Part shown: piece after piece, positions 34,462 to 44,400 of the stretch
How positions within the stretch are numbered: the stretch's first letter is position 1
Layout: the number at the start of each line of letters is the position of its first letter
Origin: Caldivirga sp. MU80
GTDB taxonomy: Archaea; Thermoproteota; Thermoprotei; Thermoproteales; Thermocladiaceae
Direction of reading: 5' to 3'
NCBI RefSeq assembly: GCF_001663375.1
Contig: NZ_LCTF01000014.1
Span: 1 to 52,925, forward strand
Length of the DNA stretch: 52,925 nt
The notes under the pieces: model-generated
Seen by the model: the letters and a program-made list of their open reading frames with translations, nothing else
Told to the model about the DNA's origin: nothing
Databases searched by the model: none
Program-made: the position numbers and the translations under genes

Positions 34462-37422
34462 GTGGTGTCTCTTTTAGAGCGTGGCATACCCATTGATAAG
34501 GTTAATGAGTATTCGAGTGTTGAGAAGGGTCCTGGTAGGCCACCTCATTGGGAGATGGTTTTCTGGTGGACTAGGAAGCCACTTGCCGGCGCCAGAGCCG
34601 TAATAGCCGCATCACTCCTACCTGATAATGCTTACCAAAACATGGAGCAGTTCCTAAGCGACCTATTCCCATGTAGGCATGAGAAGAAGACTGCGCATAG
34701 TTGCAACCCATCACAACGCCTAATCGAGAAGCTCAAGGGAAAGAGGCTGCTTGACCCATTTGCCGGCTTTGGTTCAATACCGCTTGAGGCGTCTAGGCTT
34801 GGTGTTGATGCTGTTGCCGTTGAGCTACTGCCAACAGCCTACGTATTCCTAAAGGCAATACTAGAATACCCAAGGCTCTTTAGGGACAAGTTCATAGAGG
34901 TTGATGGGAAGACCATAAAGGAATTGGGACTTGAGGATGCTGCCAAGCAATTCAACGGTAAGAAGGAGGTGAGTGATTCTGGTAGGTACAAGGTGCCTAT
35001 ACTCATTTATGATGTTGCCAAGTGGGGCTCATGGGTAATCAACAGGCTCAGGGAGGATCCAGTGATTAGGGGGCTTTACGACGCCGACATATACATTGGT
35101 ACATGGGAGGTCAAGTGCCCGGTGTGCGGCAGGTACACGCCATTGGTTGGTAATTGGTGGTTGGCGAGGGTGAAGAGTGGCAATAGGGGCTATGAGAGGC
35201 TTGCCTGGATGGAGTGGCAAAACGGTGAAATCAAGGTGGTGGACCTAAACGAACAATGCAGACAGCAGAGGCTGGGGAATTGCGATAACCTAAGTGCCGA
35301 GGTGACAACAAGAGGTGAGGAGGGTGGTTCCGTGAGGTGGGCGAATCAGAAGCTCGTTGTGCCAATAAAGAATGTGGATGCAAGGCGCGAGACCGCCCAG
35401 TGCCTATACTGCAGGGCTGAGATAAACCACCGCGTAGTAAACGGTAAGGTGGTTAAGGGCAATAAGAAGGATGGTGATTGGTACGTGAAGTGGGCACTCA
35501 GGCAGTGGAATGAGAATTACGAGAAGTACCTAAGGGGTGAAATAACACTTGAGGAGTTGAAGCAATCACCAGCAAGGCCCACGCTACTAGTTAAGATTTA
35601 CGTCAAGGATGGAGACCTACAATTCAAACCAGCAACACAACAAGACACGGAGAAACTATGGAAAGCCACTGAGGAGCTAAGGAAAATGTGGGGGGATCCA
35701 AATATGCCTACGGAAATGTTTGCACCATATCAGATGGGAACTGCAGGTGCTCTTAGGATTACACTATGGGGTTTCGATAAATTCTATAAACTCTTTAACC
35801 CACGCCAACTCCTCACCCTAACAAAGCTAGTCAAATTAATTAGACAGACAGGGCATGCAGTTGAGGAGGAGAAACTAAAGGAGAGTTGGAACGCTGAAGA
35901 CGCGAAAAAATACGCAGAAGCAGTAACAACGTATTTAGCTATGGCGTTGATAAAATATGCTAATTATAATTCTACAAATAATGTGTGGAATCTGTCACTT
36001 ATAATGGCCCATACTATGAGTATGAGAGGTATTGCAATGATGTGGAATTGGTATGATCAACGACCTGATATTAGCTGGACTGGTTCATACTGGAGAAACA
36101 TCCAGGTTCAACTTGATTCAATTAACTACCTTTCTAATGCTACGGGTTCCGTAAATATAATTTTAGATGATGCTTCTGAACTTTCCAAACTTAAGGGTGA
36201 GAAGTTTGATGTGATAGTGACCGATCCGCCTTATGCTGATGATGTGCCGTATTCAGAGCTTAGTGATTTCTACTATGTCTGGCTTAAGAGGGCTCTCAGT
36301 GATGTGGAAAATAATGAGTTAAAACCGCGCTTCCTGCCTGAGGCATTCTTCGACGAGTTTGGCTTGGAGATACCAACTCAGTGGCAGAGGTTTGCGCCTA
36401 AGGAGGTGAGTGAGAATGAGGGTCGGTGGGGGTACTTTGAGGTGAAGGTCACGTTTGCTGAGTTGTTAACTAGAGCTTTTGCTAATGTTCTGCGTTTCCT
36501 CAAGGAGGATGGGTTACTTGTTGTGTACTACGTTGCTAAGAAGCCTGAGGCTTGGGCTGCGTTGGTTGATGCTTTGTGGCGTAAGAATAGGCTTGAGCTT
36601 GTCGCCGCCTATCCAGTTGAGACTGAGAGTGAGGAGAGTGTTGTTGCTAGGGGTAAGGCCTCGGTTCTCGGTGGTTATGTCTCGGCATGGAGGAGGCGGG
36701 TTGGGGAGAGGCCGCTTGATTTGGATGTGGCGAGGGAGGAGGCGTTTAAGGAGGTTTCTTCGAGGCTTGAGGCTAGGCTTAAGGCTTTGCGGGGTAGGAA
36801 GGGTGGTGTGGCGGCGTGGGTTTACTCCTACTTGGCTGCCCTGGAGTACTTGACGACTCATTACCCGGTGCGGCTTGGTGGTGTGGAGCTTGGTTCTGAT
36901 GGTTTGATGAGGCAGGCTGTTGTGCTTGCGTTTGAGGCGTTGCTGAGGAGTTCTGGTATTAAGTTGACTGATAGGGGTGCGCATGCCTATCTGGCTCTTA
37001 GGATTATGGAGAGTGAGAGTGGTCGTGTGGATAGTGATACGTTGTCATACGTAGAGAAGGCTGTTGGGCTGGAGCATAAGGACTTGATTGGGCTTGGCTT
37101 GATTACGGAGGTTGAGACTGGCGGGCCTAATGTGGCTAAGCGCAAAACATTTGAGGTACTGGCGCCGCGTAGTGACACTGTGGATGAGGTTAAGAGGGTT
37201 TACTCACTACAGCGTGGGAAGTCTGCCGTACTTGATTGCCTTAGGCAGCTCCAGCTTAATGCCCTAATTAGGTCAGCGATTAAGTGCACTCCTGAGGTTA
37301 GGGAGGAGGCCCTTAACCTGGCTAGAGCCTTGATTGAGCTTTCTAAGTCGGGCTTGCTTGATGAGGATGATGCTGACGTAAGGCTTTCAAGGCTGGTTCT
37401 TGGTATGGAGTGGTGGCAATGA
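34462..37422 (+). CDS. DUF1156 DNA adenine methyltransferase (COG1743)
   Basis: A 986-residue protein. The DUF1156 N-terminus is recognisable (SSVEKGPGRPPHWEMVFWWT RKPLAGARA). Motif I LLDPFAGFGSIPLEA has D98, and motif IV TDPPYADDVPYSEL has D588 in the DPPY of N6-adenine methylases. Zinc-ribbon pairs CPVCGR (about 219) and CLYCRA (about 314) lie between them. The C-terminal third is helical and rich in Arg/Glu. It is the first gene of an operon with the DUF499 ATPase (overlap ATGA) and the SNF2 helicase. It likely methylates host DNA to mark self, as methylases do in BREX and DISARM. The middle section (35.6-36.2 kb) is more AT-rich than the rest. Confidence 0.88.
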   Translation: MVSLLERGIPIDKVNEYSSVEKGPGRPPHWEMVFWWTRKPLAGARAVIAASLLPDNAYQNMEQFLSDLFPCRHEKKTAHSCNPSQRLIEKLKGKRLLDPFAGFGSIPLEASRLGVDAVAVELLPTAYVFLKAILEYPRLFRDKFIEVDGKTIKELGLEDAAKQFNGKKEVSDSGRYKVPILIYDVAKWGSWVINRLREDPVIRGLYDADIYIGTWEVKCPVCGRYTPLVGNWWLARVKSGNRGYERLAWMEWQNGEIKVVDLNEQCRQQRLGNCDNLSAEVTTRGEEGGSVRWANQKLVVPIKNVDARRETAQCLYCRAEINHRVVNGKVVKGNKKDGDWYVKWALRQWNENYEKYLRGEITLEELKQSPARPTLLVKIYVKDGDLQFKPATQQDTEKLWKATEELRKMWGDPNMPTEMFAPYQMGTAGALRITLWGFDKFYKLFNPRQLLTLTKLVKLIRQTGHAVEEEKLKESWNAEDAKKYAEAVTTYLAMALIKYANYNSTNNVWNLSLIMAHTMSMRGIAMMWNWYDQRPDISWTGSYWRNIQVQLDSINYLSNATGSVNIILDDASELSKLKGEKFDVIVTDPPYADDVPYSELSDFYYVWLKRALSDVENNELKPRFLPEAFFDEFGLEIPTQWQRFAPKEVSENEGRWGYFEVKVTFAELLTRAFANVLRFLKEDGLLVVYYVAKKPEAWAALVDALWRKNRLELVAAYPVETESEESVVARGKASVLGGYVSAWRRRVGERPLDLDVAREEAFKEVSSRLEARLKALRGRKGGVAAWVYSYLAALEYLTTHYPVRLGGVELGSDGLMRQAVVLAFEALLRSSGIKLTDRGAHAYLALRIMESESGRVDSDTLSYVEKAVGLEHKDLIGLGLITEVETGGPNVAKRKTFEVLAPRSDTVDEVKRVYSLQRGKSAVLDCLRQLQLNALIRSAIKCTPEVREEALNLARALIELSKSGLLDEDDADVRLSRLVLGMEWWQ

Positions 37423-40400
37423 GTGCCGTGAACCTAAAGTTACTCGCCGAGGGGAAGGTGAGCTCTGCCATAGACATATACGAGGTGTATAGGGCATTAT
37501 TCCTAAACGAGAAGCCCGAGGAAGTGTACGAAATATACTGTGATCCGCAATCATTCTTCTCCATCACGCACGTAACCCCAGCCTTTAGGCAGTACATAGA
37601 GGGTTTCCTGGCGAAACTAAGTAGGGGCGAGAGTGAGGTTTACCTAATGCCTGCCCTGATGGGTGCTGGTAAATCGCACTTCCTAGCATTCATACTACAC
37701 CTCCTAGCCCTCTATAGGCGGTGTAATGGTGTTGGGGATTGCGTTAGTAGGGAGTTGTCGAAGTACGGTATCGACATCAAAATACCATCGATAAGCAAGG
37801 TCCCCAATGTTGCCGTTTTTAAGGGTAGGCAGAGGTTGGGAGATTTCGAGAGAAGGCTTAGGGAGACGAAAATTAAGGATGACTTAAGGAGTATTGTTAG
37901 GAATAATGTGCCGTTGGTCATTATTTTTGACGAGACGCAATTCTTCGAGATTGATGAGAAAGACGATTTCGTTGCTTGGATTCAGACCTTGGCTGAGGTT
38001 GTTCATGAAATACCGGGAGTGTTCTTGTTCGTGTCCTACTCGCTATTTGCGACTGAGGAACCTGAGCTGGGAACCCGTAAGTCGACATGGGTCACTGGGA
38101 GGGGGAAGGAACCAATAAGAATTTCGTTAGATACGGTCAGTGAAATCACAGCCATACTCAGGAGGTGGGGTGGAATAGCCATTAAGGATGTTGATTTAGT
38201 CCCCTTGAAGGGCTTGGTCAGCGATGAGGAATATAAACGCCTTAATGATAAGTTTAAGCAAACGTACCCTGTTAACCCGAAACTCCTTGATATCCTCCTA
38301 ATGCTTGCTAATGAGTCACTGGTTAAAAGGACGAGGATACAGTTAACGAGAGAGCTCCTTAGGATACTTGCACGCGCTTACCTAAACACGAATAGAGGGG
38401 AGTTGATAACCTTCGCACACCTTCCGGAGCCGAATGAATTATTGATACCGGGTGGTGATGAAGCAGCCATTTGGACATCACTCCTTCAGTTTTATAAGAG
38501 TGATGTGGAGAATATTAAAAGTAGAAACTTAAGTCATTCAACATATAAAGCGGCGCTTTCAATGCTTAGGTATGTATTACTCATGACATATTACCTGAGA
38601 CTCATGCCAATAATAGGGCTATACCCATCGGAGCAGGACTTACTCGTGGGTAGTTATAATGATTTAGATACGAGTACCGTTGTCCTTAGAGAGGCACTTA
38701 ATGAAGTTAGTAAGGATACTCATGTTACGAAGATTGACAAGGATAAGTACATATATTGGTTCCTTAGTGATGAAACACAAGCCGTATATAAAGCAGCCGT
38801 TACCTACTCAGACATTGATGGTTTAAATATTGCTGTTAACGAATTGGTAAATATAATTAAGGATAGATTGGGCGCCTTCTCTAGAGTTCTCATCTCGGGT
38901 GTAAACCCTAGGTCGCTGGATAAGGTTGTTATAATTGCCGATAAAGACTCTTGGCAGGAAAAGTTAAGTAACAGTAAGGAGTCGATACTTGCAGTGGATA
39001 TACGCGAGTTTGGCATCAAGGTGAAAAGAAACAATTTAGTGGTTATGTTGCCCAACGATGAGGTAGAGGTGCCATCGGAGGCTGTTGGGCTTCTTAAGGG
39101 TTATGGAATGGAGGCCAGGGAGAAGAATGGTATTAAAAGTGCCGTTGTTGACCTTGGCAGGATAATAAAGGCTATCGATGAGGTAAGTAATAGGCTTTTG
39201 GACTACTTTCCCGATCTATTTAAGATAGAGAATGAGAGTCTTAAGAGGGAGATCGAGGGATACTTAAGAAATCGACTTAATGATAGAAAGTCTGTGGCTC
39301 TAGCCACACTTAGGAAGGCGGTAAATACGTGGCTTAGTAAGGCGGTGATTGGATTTAAGGAGCAATCATTCGATAAGCTTGATAGTGCTTTGGTCGAGAT
39401 TAGTAAGAGGAAGGGTGAGGTCGTGAATACGCTTGCAGAAAGAGTTTTCAACTTCGATTTAGTCAAGAGTTCAATAAAGCGCGGTAACTTCGAAATTATA
39501 GATGATTTATGGAACATATACCTTAACAATTCCGAGTTACCATCCGCGCCAATAAGTTTTGATGAGTTCTTAAGTTCCATTAAGGATTACTGTAAGGGCT
39601 ATAGGTGCGTCTTCAGGATAAATAATGAGTTAGTTTGGATACCGGAGTGCTCCGGTAAGGGTGAAACGCTGAGTTTGGATGAGAATAGTGGGGTTGCGCC
39701 CATAATCATTGGTACGGAATTCATTGACTGGCCCGTTAGGCAGTTCCTTGAGAAGCTTCATGAGATGGAGGGTAACTCTACAAGGTATTATATTAAGTAT
39801 AGGAGACCCAGTGGTGAGGAGGTCGAGGTCAGCATCGATGACGCATTAACGAAGAAGGGTGACTGGCCCTACTTCACGGAGGGCTGTTTCGAGAGGAGGA
39901 TCGTTAAGGCTTCTATTAAGGTCTTAGTTGATGGAGTTGAGCAACTCTTCATTGAGAGACTTCCGGGTACTAAGGTAAATGTTGAGGTTATTGCGAGTGA
40001 GGAGATGGGTGAGTTGATTTACGGCATTAACGGTACTATGAATAAGGCACCCTCGCCAGGCGTTAACTACCGCTTTGAGGTTGAGGTGCCTAAAGAGCCT
40101 GGTGAGCATGCACTCAGTATTGAGGCAGTCTTTAAGAGTGGGATTAGGGATCAAAGGACTGTAACAATTTACGTAAAGGGTAGGAGGAGGGAGTGCATTA
40201 AATACGATGTTTCTCTAGGTGATGTTGTTAAGAGGATTAAGGTGTTGAAGGCTAATGATACGACGAATTTATTAAAGTATTTGTGGGGTCAGCGTAAGCT
40301 CAGCCTAACCCTTAGGGTAAGTACTGAGCAGAAGGTTGGTGAGAACGAGATTAAGCTGAACGCAAACTTTAGGGTGAAAGATACGTCTTATAATAATGTC

Positions 40401-40544
40401 TTACGTCTATTAATGGCACTGACGGATATAACCCCTACTGTGGAGGCAGTGTTTGAGTTCCTTGAACCCATTGTTGTGGATGATGATATGGCTCAGAAGT
40501 TTAAGGGCTGGAACCTGGAGTTCACGGTAATATGTGAAGAATAA
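37419..40544 (+). CDS. DUF499 P-loop ATPase of defence operon
   Basis: About 1041 residues. A large AAA-like ATPase of the DUF499 family (COG1483). Walker A MGAGKSH is near 81-87, VIIFDETQFFEI (Walker B with DE) near 168-178, and FVSYSLFA a sensor-like strand after it. The central part is helical; the C-terminal 250 residues are beta-rich (SIKVLVDGVEQLF, VEVPKEPGEHALSIEAVFKS) and may be an Ig-like substrate-binding module. DUF499 genes occur next to DUF1156 methylases in archaeal and bacterial defence islands. The start at ATG 37419 overlaps the methylase stop, although GTG 37410 is possible. It probably powers or senses invading DNA; the mechanism is unknown. Confidence 0.85.
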   Translation: MSAVNLKLLAEGKVSSAIDIYEVYRALFLNEKPEEVYEIYCDPQSFFSITHVTPAFRQYIEGFLAKLSRGESEVYLMPALMGAGKSHFLAFILHLLALYRRCNGVGDCVSRELSKYGIDIKIPSISKVPNVAVFKGRQRLGDFERRLRETKIKDDLRSIVRNNVPLVIIFDETQFFEIDEKDDFVAWIQTLAEVVHEIPGVFLFVSYSLFATEEPELGTRKSTWVTGRGKEPIRISLDTVSEITAILRRWGGIAIKDVDLVPLKGLVSDEEYKRLNDKFKQTYPVNPKLLDILLMLANESLVKRTRIQLTRELLRILARAYLNTNRGELITFAHLPEPNELLIPGGDEAAIWTSLLQFYKSDVENIKSRNLSHSTYKAALSMLRYVLLMTYYLRLMPIIGLYPSEQDLLVGSYNDLDTSTVVLREALNEVSKDTHVTKIDKDKYIYWFLSDETQAVYKAAVTYSDIDGLNIAVNELVNIIKDRLGAFSRVLISGVNPRSLDKVVIIADKDSWQEKLSNSKESILAVDIREFGIKVKRNNLVVMLPNDEVEVPSEAVGLLKGYGMEAREKNGIKSAVVDLGRIIKAIDEVSNRLLDYFPDLFKIENESLKREIEGYLRNRLNDRKSVALATLRKAVNTWLSKAVIGFKEQSFDKLDSALVEISKRKGEVVNTLAERVFNFDLVKSSIKRGNFEIIDDLWNIYLNNSELPSAPISFDEFLSSIKDYCKGYRCVFRINNELVWIPECSGKGETLSLDENSGVAPIIIGTEFIDWPVRQFLEKLHEMEGNSTRYYIKYRRPSGEEVEVSIDDALTKKGDWPYFTEGCFERRIVKASIKVLVDGVEQLFIERLPGTKVNVEVIASEEMGELIYGINGTMNKAPSPGVNYRFEVEVPKEPGEHALSIEAVFKSGIRDQRTVTIYVKGRRRECIKYDVSLGDVVKRIKVLKANDTTNLLKYLWGQRKLSLTLRVSTEQKVGENEIKLNANFRVKDTSYNNVLRLLMALTDITPTVEAVFEFLEPIVVDDDMAQKFKGWNLEFTVICEE

Positions 40545-40615
40545 AAATAATCAGCATATACTGTATTGAGGGGAATGCATATATAATTGGGGACTAGTGT
40601 TTCAATGAGGCAGTT

Positions 40616-43105
40616 ATGGTTTCATTAATAGACATATTGAGGCTTGCTGGTAAGGACCTGTATAAGCATCAGTTAGATCTTGTGTCGGATGTGCTGTGGC
40701 TTCCAAGGCCTAGGTTTTTGCTCGCTGACGATGTTGGTCTTGGTAAGACGATACAGGCCTTACTGCTCGTTAAGGTCTTGATGGAGTTGAATAGGGTTAA
40801 TAATGTCCTAATAATCGTTCCCCGCTCAGTACTTAATCAATGGTCTGATGAATTGGACAAATTTGAGATACAGCATTACCTAATTGAATCGCCAGACTAC
40901 CCACTGGGTTATCGAGTCTACCTGGTCACGCTTGATAGGGCTAAGATGGTTGATTACATGAATTCACTACAGAAGATGCAATGGGATTTGGTCATAATTG
41001 ATGAGGCTCATAAGATTAGGTTGGGTAGGGAGAGGGAGAGGCTTGTATACCTATGCAATAGGGCTAACGGCTGCATTCTATTAACCGCAACACCACACAC
41101 TGGTAATGAGAATGATTATAGGTTCCTCACATCACTCGTTGATAATGTTGTTATTAGGAGGGAGAAGAGGGATGTGGAGGAGTATGAGGGTAGGAGAATA
41201 TTCCCAAGGTTAAACTACTGGATTGTGCAGGTGAAGGCTACTAGAGAGGAGTCACACGCACTCTACGAGATCCTTAACCTACTTGAGAGGACTAACATTG
41301 AGGATATTGTCCGTGTAGTTGTTGAGAAGAGGGCCATGTCAAGCCCATTATCCTTCCTCACAACCCTTAGGAGGGTTGTTGCCAGGGGTGGGTGTGGGGA
41401 GGAGGAGCTTGAGGAGGGTGAGTTGGACTCCTGCCTAAGTGGTGTGGCTGGTTGGAGGGATTTAATGGACTTAGCCAGCCAATACTCCAGTGCTGCAGAT
41501 AGGAAGTTTGATGCACTTAAGAGGCTACTGACTGATAGGTTAGTTGGCAGGAAGGTCCTTATCTTTACTGAATACGCAACCACTGCGGAGTACCTATTCC
41601 AAAGGCTCATGGGTGAGTTGGGTAATTGTAGGCTTATTGAATCATCCGATGGCTATGCTAGGGCTGACTGTGGTGATTTCGGCATCATGTATGCCACGTC
41701 TAGGGCTAGGGAGAAGATTGATGTTGGTGCCGTTGCCTCAAACCTCGCTGAGTCATCTAAGACGGCGGTATTCATATCCACGGACATAATGTCTGAGGGT
41801 GTTAACCTGCAGACGTTTAACGTTGTTGTTAATTATGAGGTTGTTTGGAGCCCTACTAAGCATGTTCAGAGGGTTGGGAGGATTTGGAGGTTTGGTCAAA
41901 AGGCTGATTCAGTCTTGGTTATCGATATGGTGCTTAAGACCGCGCTTGAACGTGATGAGTACACGATGTACCTAGACCTTCTGGAGAAATTGTATGAGAT
42001 ATCACTTAGGGCATTGCCTCCCCAAAGCTACGGCGAGTTCGAGATTTACGAGGTTGGGGAGGGGGTATACAAGATAATGGAGATCGGCTCCTCAGTGTTC
42101 CTAAGGGAGAATGAGGTGTATGGTGCCTTATTAAGCGCTCGCTTGGATGAGTTACGTAGAAAAATTGAGGCTATATTGAGGGAGAGGGAGAAGATTAGGT
42201 GGAAGCCCAAGCAGGATGTCGATAGGGGATTAAGGATTAAGCTAGGCTACCCACCAAGTGCTGATGTTGAGCCAGGCGGTGGCTATTACATCGTTGACTT
42301 AGTATACCTAGTGAGGGACAGGGAAACTAATAGGGAAGTGGAGGCGTATAGGGAGAGACTTTTGATTCGCTTACCAACGCCGTTGAGTAAGAGTAGGGAG
42401 GTTAGGGAGGCTTTGGTTAGAGAGGTTGAGGTTAATTGGGATGATGTGAAGAACGATAGCGGTGAGGTTAGGGAGGATGAGAGAAGCGAGATTGAGAAGA
42501 AGGTTCATACGGAGTTGTGGCTAGATCTAAAGAACTACCTTGAAAAGCTGCAGCAGTACTTAACGATAGGTGAGCCAGGGTATAAGATAGTTAGTATTGC
42601 CAGGGCTAGGGTTAAGGGGGGTGTGCAGACCTCAGCGAAGTACTTGGGGGATTTCGAGGATATGGTCATGAGGGAGGTTAAGTCCAGTCGCTCAAGGCAG
42701 AGGACTGAGCTGATGGCTGCCGAGTATGCTAAGGAGTATCTACTCAGTATGGGTTATAAAATGATTGAGGGTTATAGGAGTGTTCCTAGGCCTTTTGATA
42801 TGGTTGTCTCCAGGAATGGTAGGTTATACACCGTTGAGGTGAAGGGTAGGTGGGTTCCGCAGGAAAATTGGAGTCGTAGATATGACGAGGTAGTCTCATT
42901 CACGGCTAATGAGATTGATTGGGCATCAAGGTTCCCAGATAGGCACATCGTGTGCATAGTGTACATTAGTGAGGGGAATCTAAGTGAAGTAAACTGCGTA
43001 ACCTTCGAGGAATTTCAAAGAATGTGGATTCTTGAAACAGTCAGAGGACTTGAATACAAGTACAATGCCCACATTAAAAACTATGAACAACAATCAACGA
43101 GTTGA
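40616..43105 (+). CDS. SNF2-family helicase with C-terminal DUF3883/PD-(D/E)XK-like domain
   Basis: An 829-residue SF2 translocase. DDVGLGKTIQA (Walker A, D38), VIIDEAHKI (DEAH at about 129) and TATPHTGNENDY (motif III) come first. FISTDIMSEGVNLQ (motif V) and QRVGRIWRFGQKADSV (motif VI) follow. After a coiled, charged region, the C-terminus has FDMVVSRNGRLYTVEVKGRW, a DUF3883-like restriction-endonuclease fold with E741 and K743. DISARM's drmD and BREX/Dnd-type systems use similar helicases. The preceding 71-nt gap contains an AT-rich promoter-like CATATATAATT. The nuclease-like domain could be the effector of the operon. Overlaps the convergent zinc-ribbon gene by 12 nt. Confidence 0.88.
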   Translation: MVSLIDILRLAGKDLYKHQLDLVSDVLWLPRPRFLLADDVGLGKTIQALLLVKVLMELNRVNNVLIIVPRSVLNQWSDELDKFEIQHYLIESPDYPLGYRVYLVTLDRAKMVDYMNSLQKMQWDLVIIDEAHKIRLGRERERLVYLCNRANGCILLTATPHTGNENDYRFLTSLVDNVVIRREKRDVEEYEGRRIFPRLNYWIVQVKATREESHALYEILNLLERTNIEDIVRVVVEKRAMSSPLSFLTTLRRVVARGGCGEEELEEGELDSCLSGVAGWRDLMDLASQYSSAADRKFDALKRLLTDRLVGRKVLIFTEYATTAEYLFQRLMGELGNCRLIESSDGYARADCGDFGIMYATSRAREKIDVGAVASNLAESSKTAVFISTDIMSEGVNLQTFNVVVNYEVVWSPTKHVQRVGRIWRFGQKADSVLVIDMVLKTALERDEYTMYLDLLEKLYEISLRALPPQSYGEFEIYEVGEGVYKIMEIGSSVFLRENEVYGALLSARLDELRRKIEAILREREKIRWKPKQDVDRGLRIKLGYPPSADVEPGGGYYIVDLVYLVRDRETNREVEAYRERLLIRLPTPLSKSREVREALVREVEVNWDDVKNDSGEVREDERSEIEKKVHTELWLDLKNYLEKLQQYLTIGEPGYKIVSIARARVKGGVQTSAKYLGDFEDMVMREVKSSRSRQRTELMAAEYAKEYLLSMGYKMIEGYRSVPRPFDMVVSRNGRLYTVEVKGRWVPQENWSRRYDEVVSFTANEIDWASRFPDRHIVCIVYISEGNLSEVNCVTFEEFQRMWILETVRGLEYKYNAHIKNYEQQSTS

Positions 43106-43285
43106 GGAAGGCTTAGGCTTAATCCTGATGTAGAATTCAGGCTTGCCCCTACCCGTGGTGTTCCTGTAGTGTTGGAATATTCCACCACATTTGTTGCACT
43201 TATACCTCGTCACCTCATAGAATCTGAACCTCCAAGTCTTAATTGGTGTTAAGTCCTCCGAGCCACAGTAAGGGCACCTAGGCAT
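43094..43285 (-). CDS. small zinc-ribbon protein
   Basis: A 63-residue protein with CPYCGSED and CNKCGGIF, two CxxC pairs about 28 residues apart, forming one zinc ribbon. The loop between is basic and aromatic (KTWRFRFYEVTRYK), as in DNA- or RNA-binding ribbons. A similar short ribbon protein is widespread in Crenarchaeota, so it may be a host gene rather than part of the defence operon. A CTAAATTA-like box lies about 25 nt upstream on the minus strand. Confidence 0.65.
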   Translation of the reverse strand: MPRCPYCGSEDLTPIKTWRFRFYEVTRYKCNKCGGIFQHYRNTTGRGKPEFYIRIKPKPSSTR

Positions 43286-43357
43286 TAATACGTAGTACTG
43301 TTGCCGTTAATTTAGGTGTTTCGGTTACGATGAGCCCCACATTCCCCTTAATCCCTT

Positions 43358-43422
43358 AGCGTCGATAACTCCCTCACCTCATCCCTGTATTTTGCTAAGG
43401 TGTCTCTAACCTCCTTAACCCT
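43358..43422 (-). pseudogene. C-terminal remnant of a coiled-coil protein
   Basis: The minus strand encodes VKEVRDTLAKYRDEVRELST plus LRD and a stop, with no start and an in-frame TAG directly upstream. The heptad-like charged pattern looks like the tail of a real protein whose body is gone. The flanking 172 nt (43286-43457) contain nothing else recognisable. Confidence 0.35.
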
Positions 43423-43457
43423 CTAGGGGGTGGTTAGCTGGGAGCAGTGTGAGCCAC

Positions 43458-44354
43458 TTAGTGATTGGTCTCAGTCTTGTTTCTATACCTATTCTCCAGT
43501 TCCTTATGCACTTCCTCTATTCTCTTTAATGCCTCTTCAATCTTCGCCTTAGCCTTCTCAAGCTCCCCATTGCTCATGCCTTTTGCTACTACTCCCCATG
43601 CGTAGATTAGCATGTTCATGGATAACCTAGCGAGTAATAAGTCCCAGTGAATTGCGTCGAGTATTACTAGGTCGTCCTCCTCGCACTCAGCCGGCATCAT
43701 GACTGTCCGCATTGGTGGGATGTCGATTTTTGAACGCATGTAATCAAACACGGCAATTCCCAAGGCCCCAAGCACACCCCCTCCATTAATCATCGCCACG
43801 GCGTGGATGGGTTTTGATAGTGAATTGTAGGTTTCATATATGAAGTCCATGGGCTCAGTACTAGTACCGAGGATACTGCCTAACCAACTCCTCGACCAAT
43901 CCAATGCCTCATTAACCTCATTACTCAAGTTCTCGTATTGGCTGCAGAGCGCATAATCCTCACCCCTACCCTCTCCACACCTCCTAAACCTACCCAACTC
44001 AAAGCCCCTAGCCAAACTCAATCTCTCCCCAAGCCAAGCATTGCCGAACCACCTATCGGCGTAGAGGCCGACCGCCAGGGACTCTATGATGAGCCTCATT
44101 GAGGATAGGGTGGAGTATGGTGCGCACTCAAGCACCGAGTGCGGTATGTAGTTGGCGAGTGGCTGTACTAGGTTCATCAGTGCGAACGTGAAGAGTGAGT
44201 TAGGGTTAAGGGTGGCTGGCATTAAATCATAGGCATCACCAATTAAGTCACTAAGATCCTTGAGGAGGCCAGGCCTATTACCAGATATAAACCTCAGGTT
44301 TGACTCGCAGAAGTCACACGCAGCCCTACACGGCTTAAACTCACCAGCACCCAT
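43458..44354 (-). CDS. uncharacterised helical protein next to HerA-NurA
   Basis: A 298-residue, mostly helical protein. Early cysteines CRAACDFC (about 9-16), C79, and CGEG/CSQY later could bind zinc. The segment LSSMRLIIESLAVGLYADRW and the later NSLSKPIHAVAM recall helical bundle families found as HEPN-like or DUF5677-like proteins, but the HEPN Rx4-6H motif is absent. The C-terminal 40 residues form a charged coiled coil (EKAKAKIEEALKRIEEVHKE). It has its own TATA box (TTTATTTAAG) 25 nt upstream and is followed by nothing on its strand. It lies downstream of the HerA-NurA pair in the same direction. Function unknown. Confidence 0.6.
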   Translation of the reverse strand: MGAGEFKPCRAACDFCESNLRFISGNRPGLLKDLSDLIGDAYDLMPATLNPNSLFTFALMNLVQPLANYIPHSVLECAPYSTLSSMRLIIESLAVGLYADRWFGNAWLGERLSLARGFELGRFRRCGEGRGEDYALCSQYENLSNEVNEALDWSRSWLGSILGTSTEPMDFIYETYNSLSKPIHAVAMINGGGVLGALGIAVFDYMRSKIDIPPMRTVMMPAECEEDDLVILDAIHWDLLLARLSMNMLIYAWGVVAKGMSNGELEKAKAKIEEALKRIEEVHKELENRYRNKTETNH

Positions 44355-44400
44355 ACAAACCCTTAAATAAACCCCCTTAAAACAATACCCCTAAGCAAAG

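Noticed and set aside
35835-35850. TTAATTAG inside the methyltransferase gene as an element-type promoter box
   Set aside because: It lies within an open reading frame with no start at the standard distance; AT-rich chance match.
36479-36984. Overlapping Arg/Leu-rich and antisense frames inside the methyltransferase C-terminus
   Set aside because: Frame shadows of a continuous methyltransferase frame; extreme composition and no motifs.
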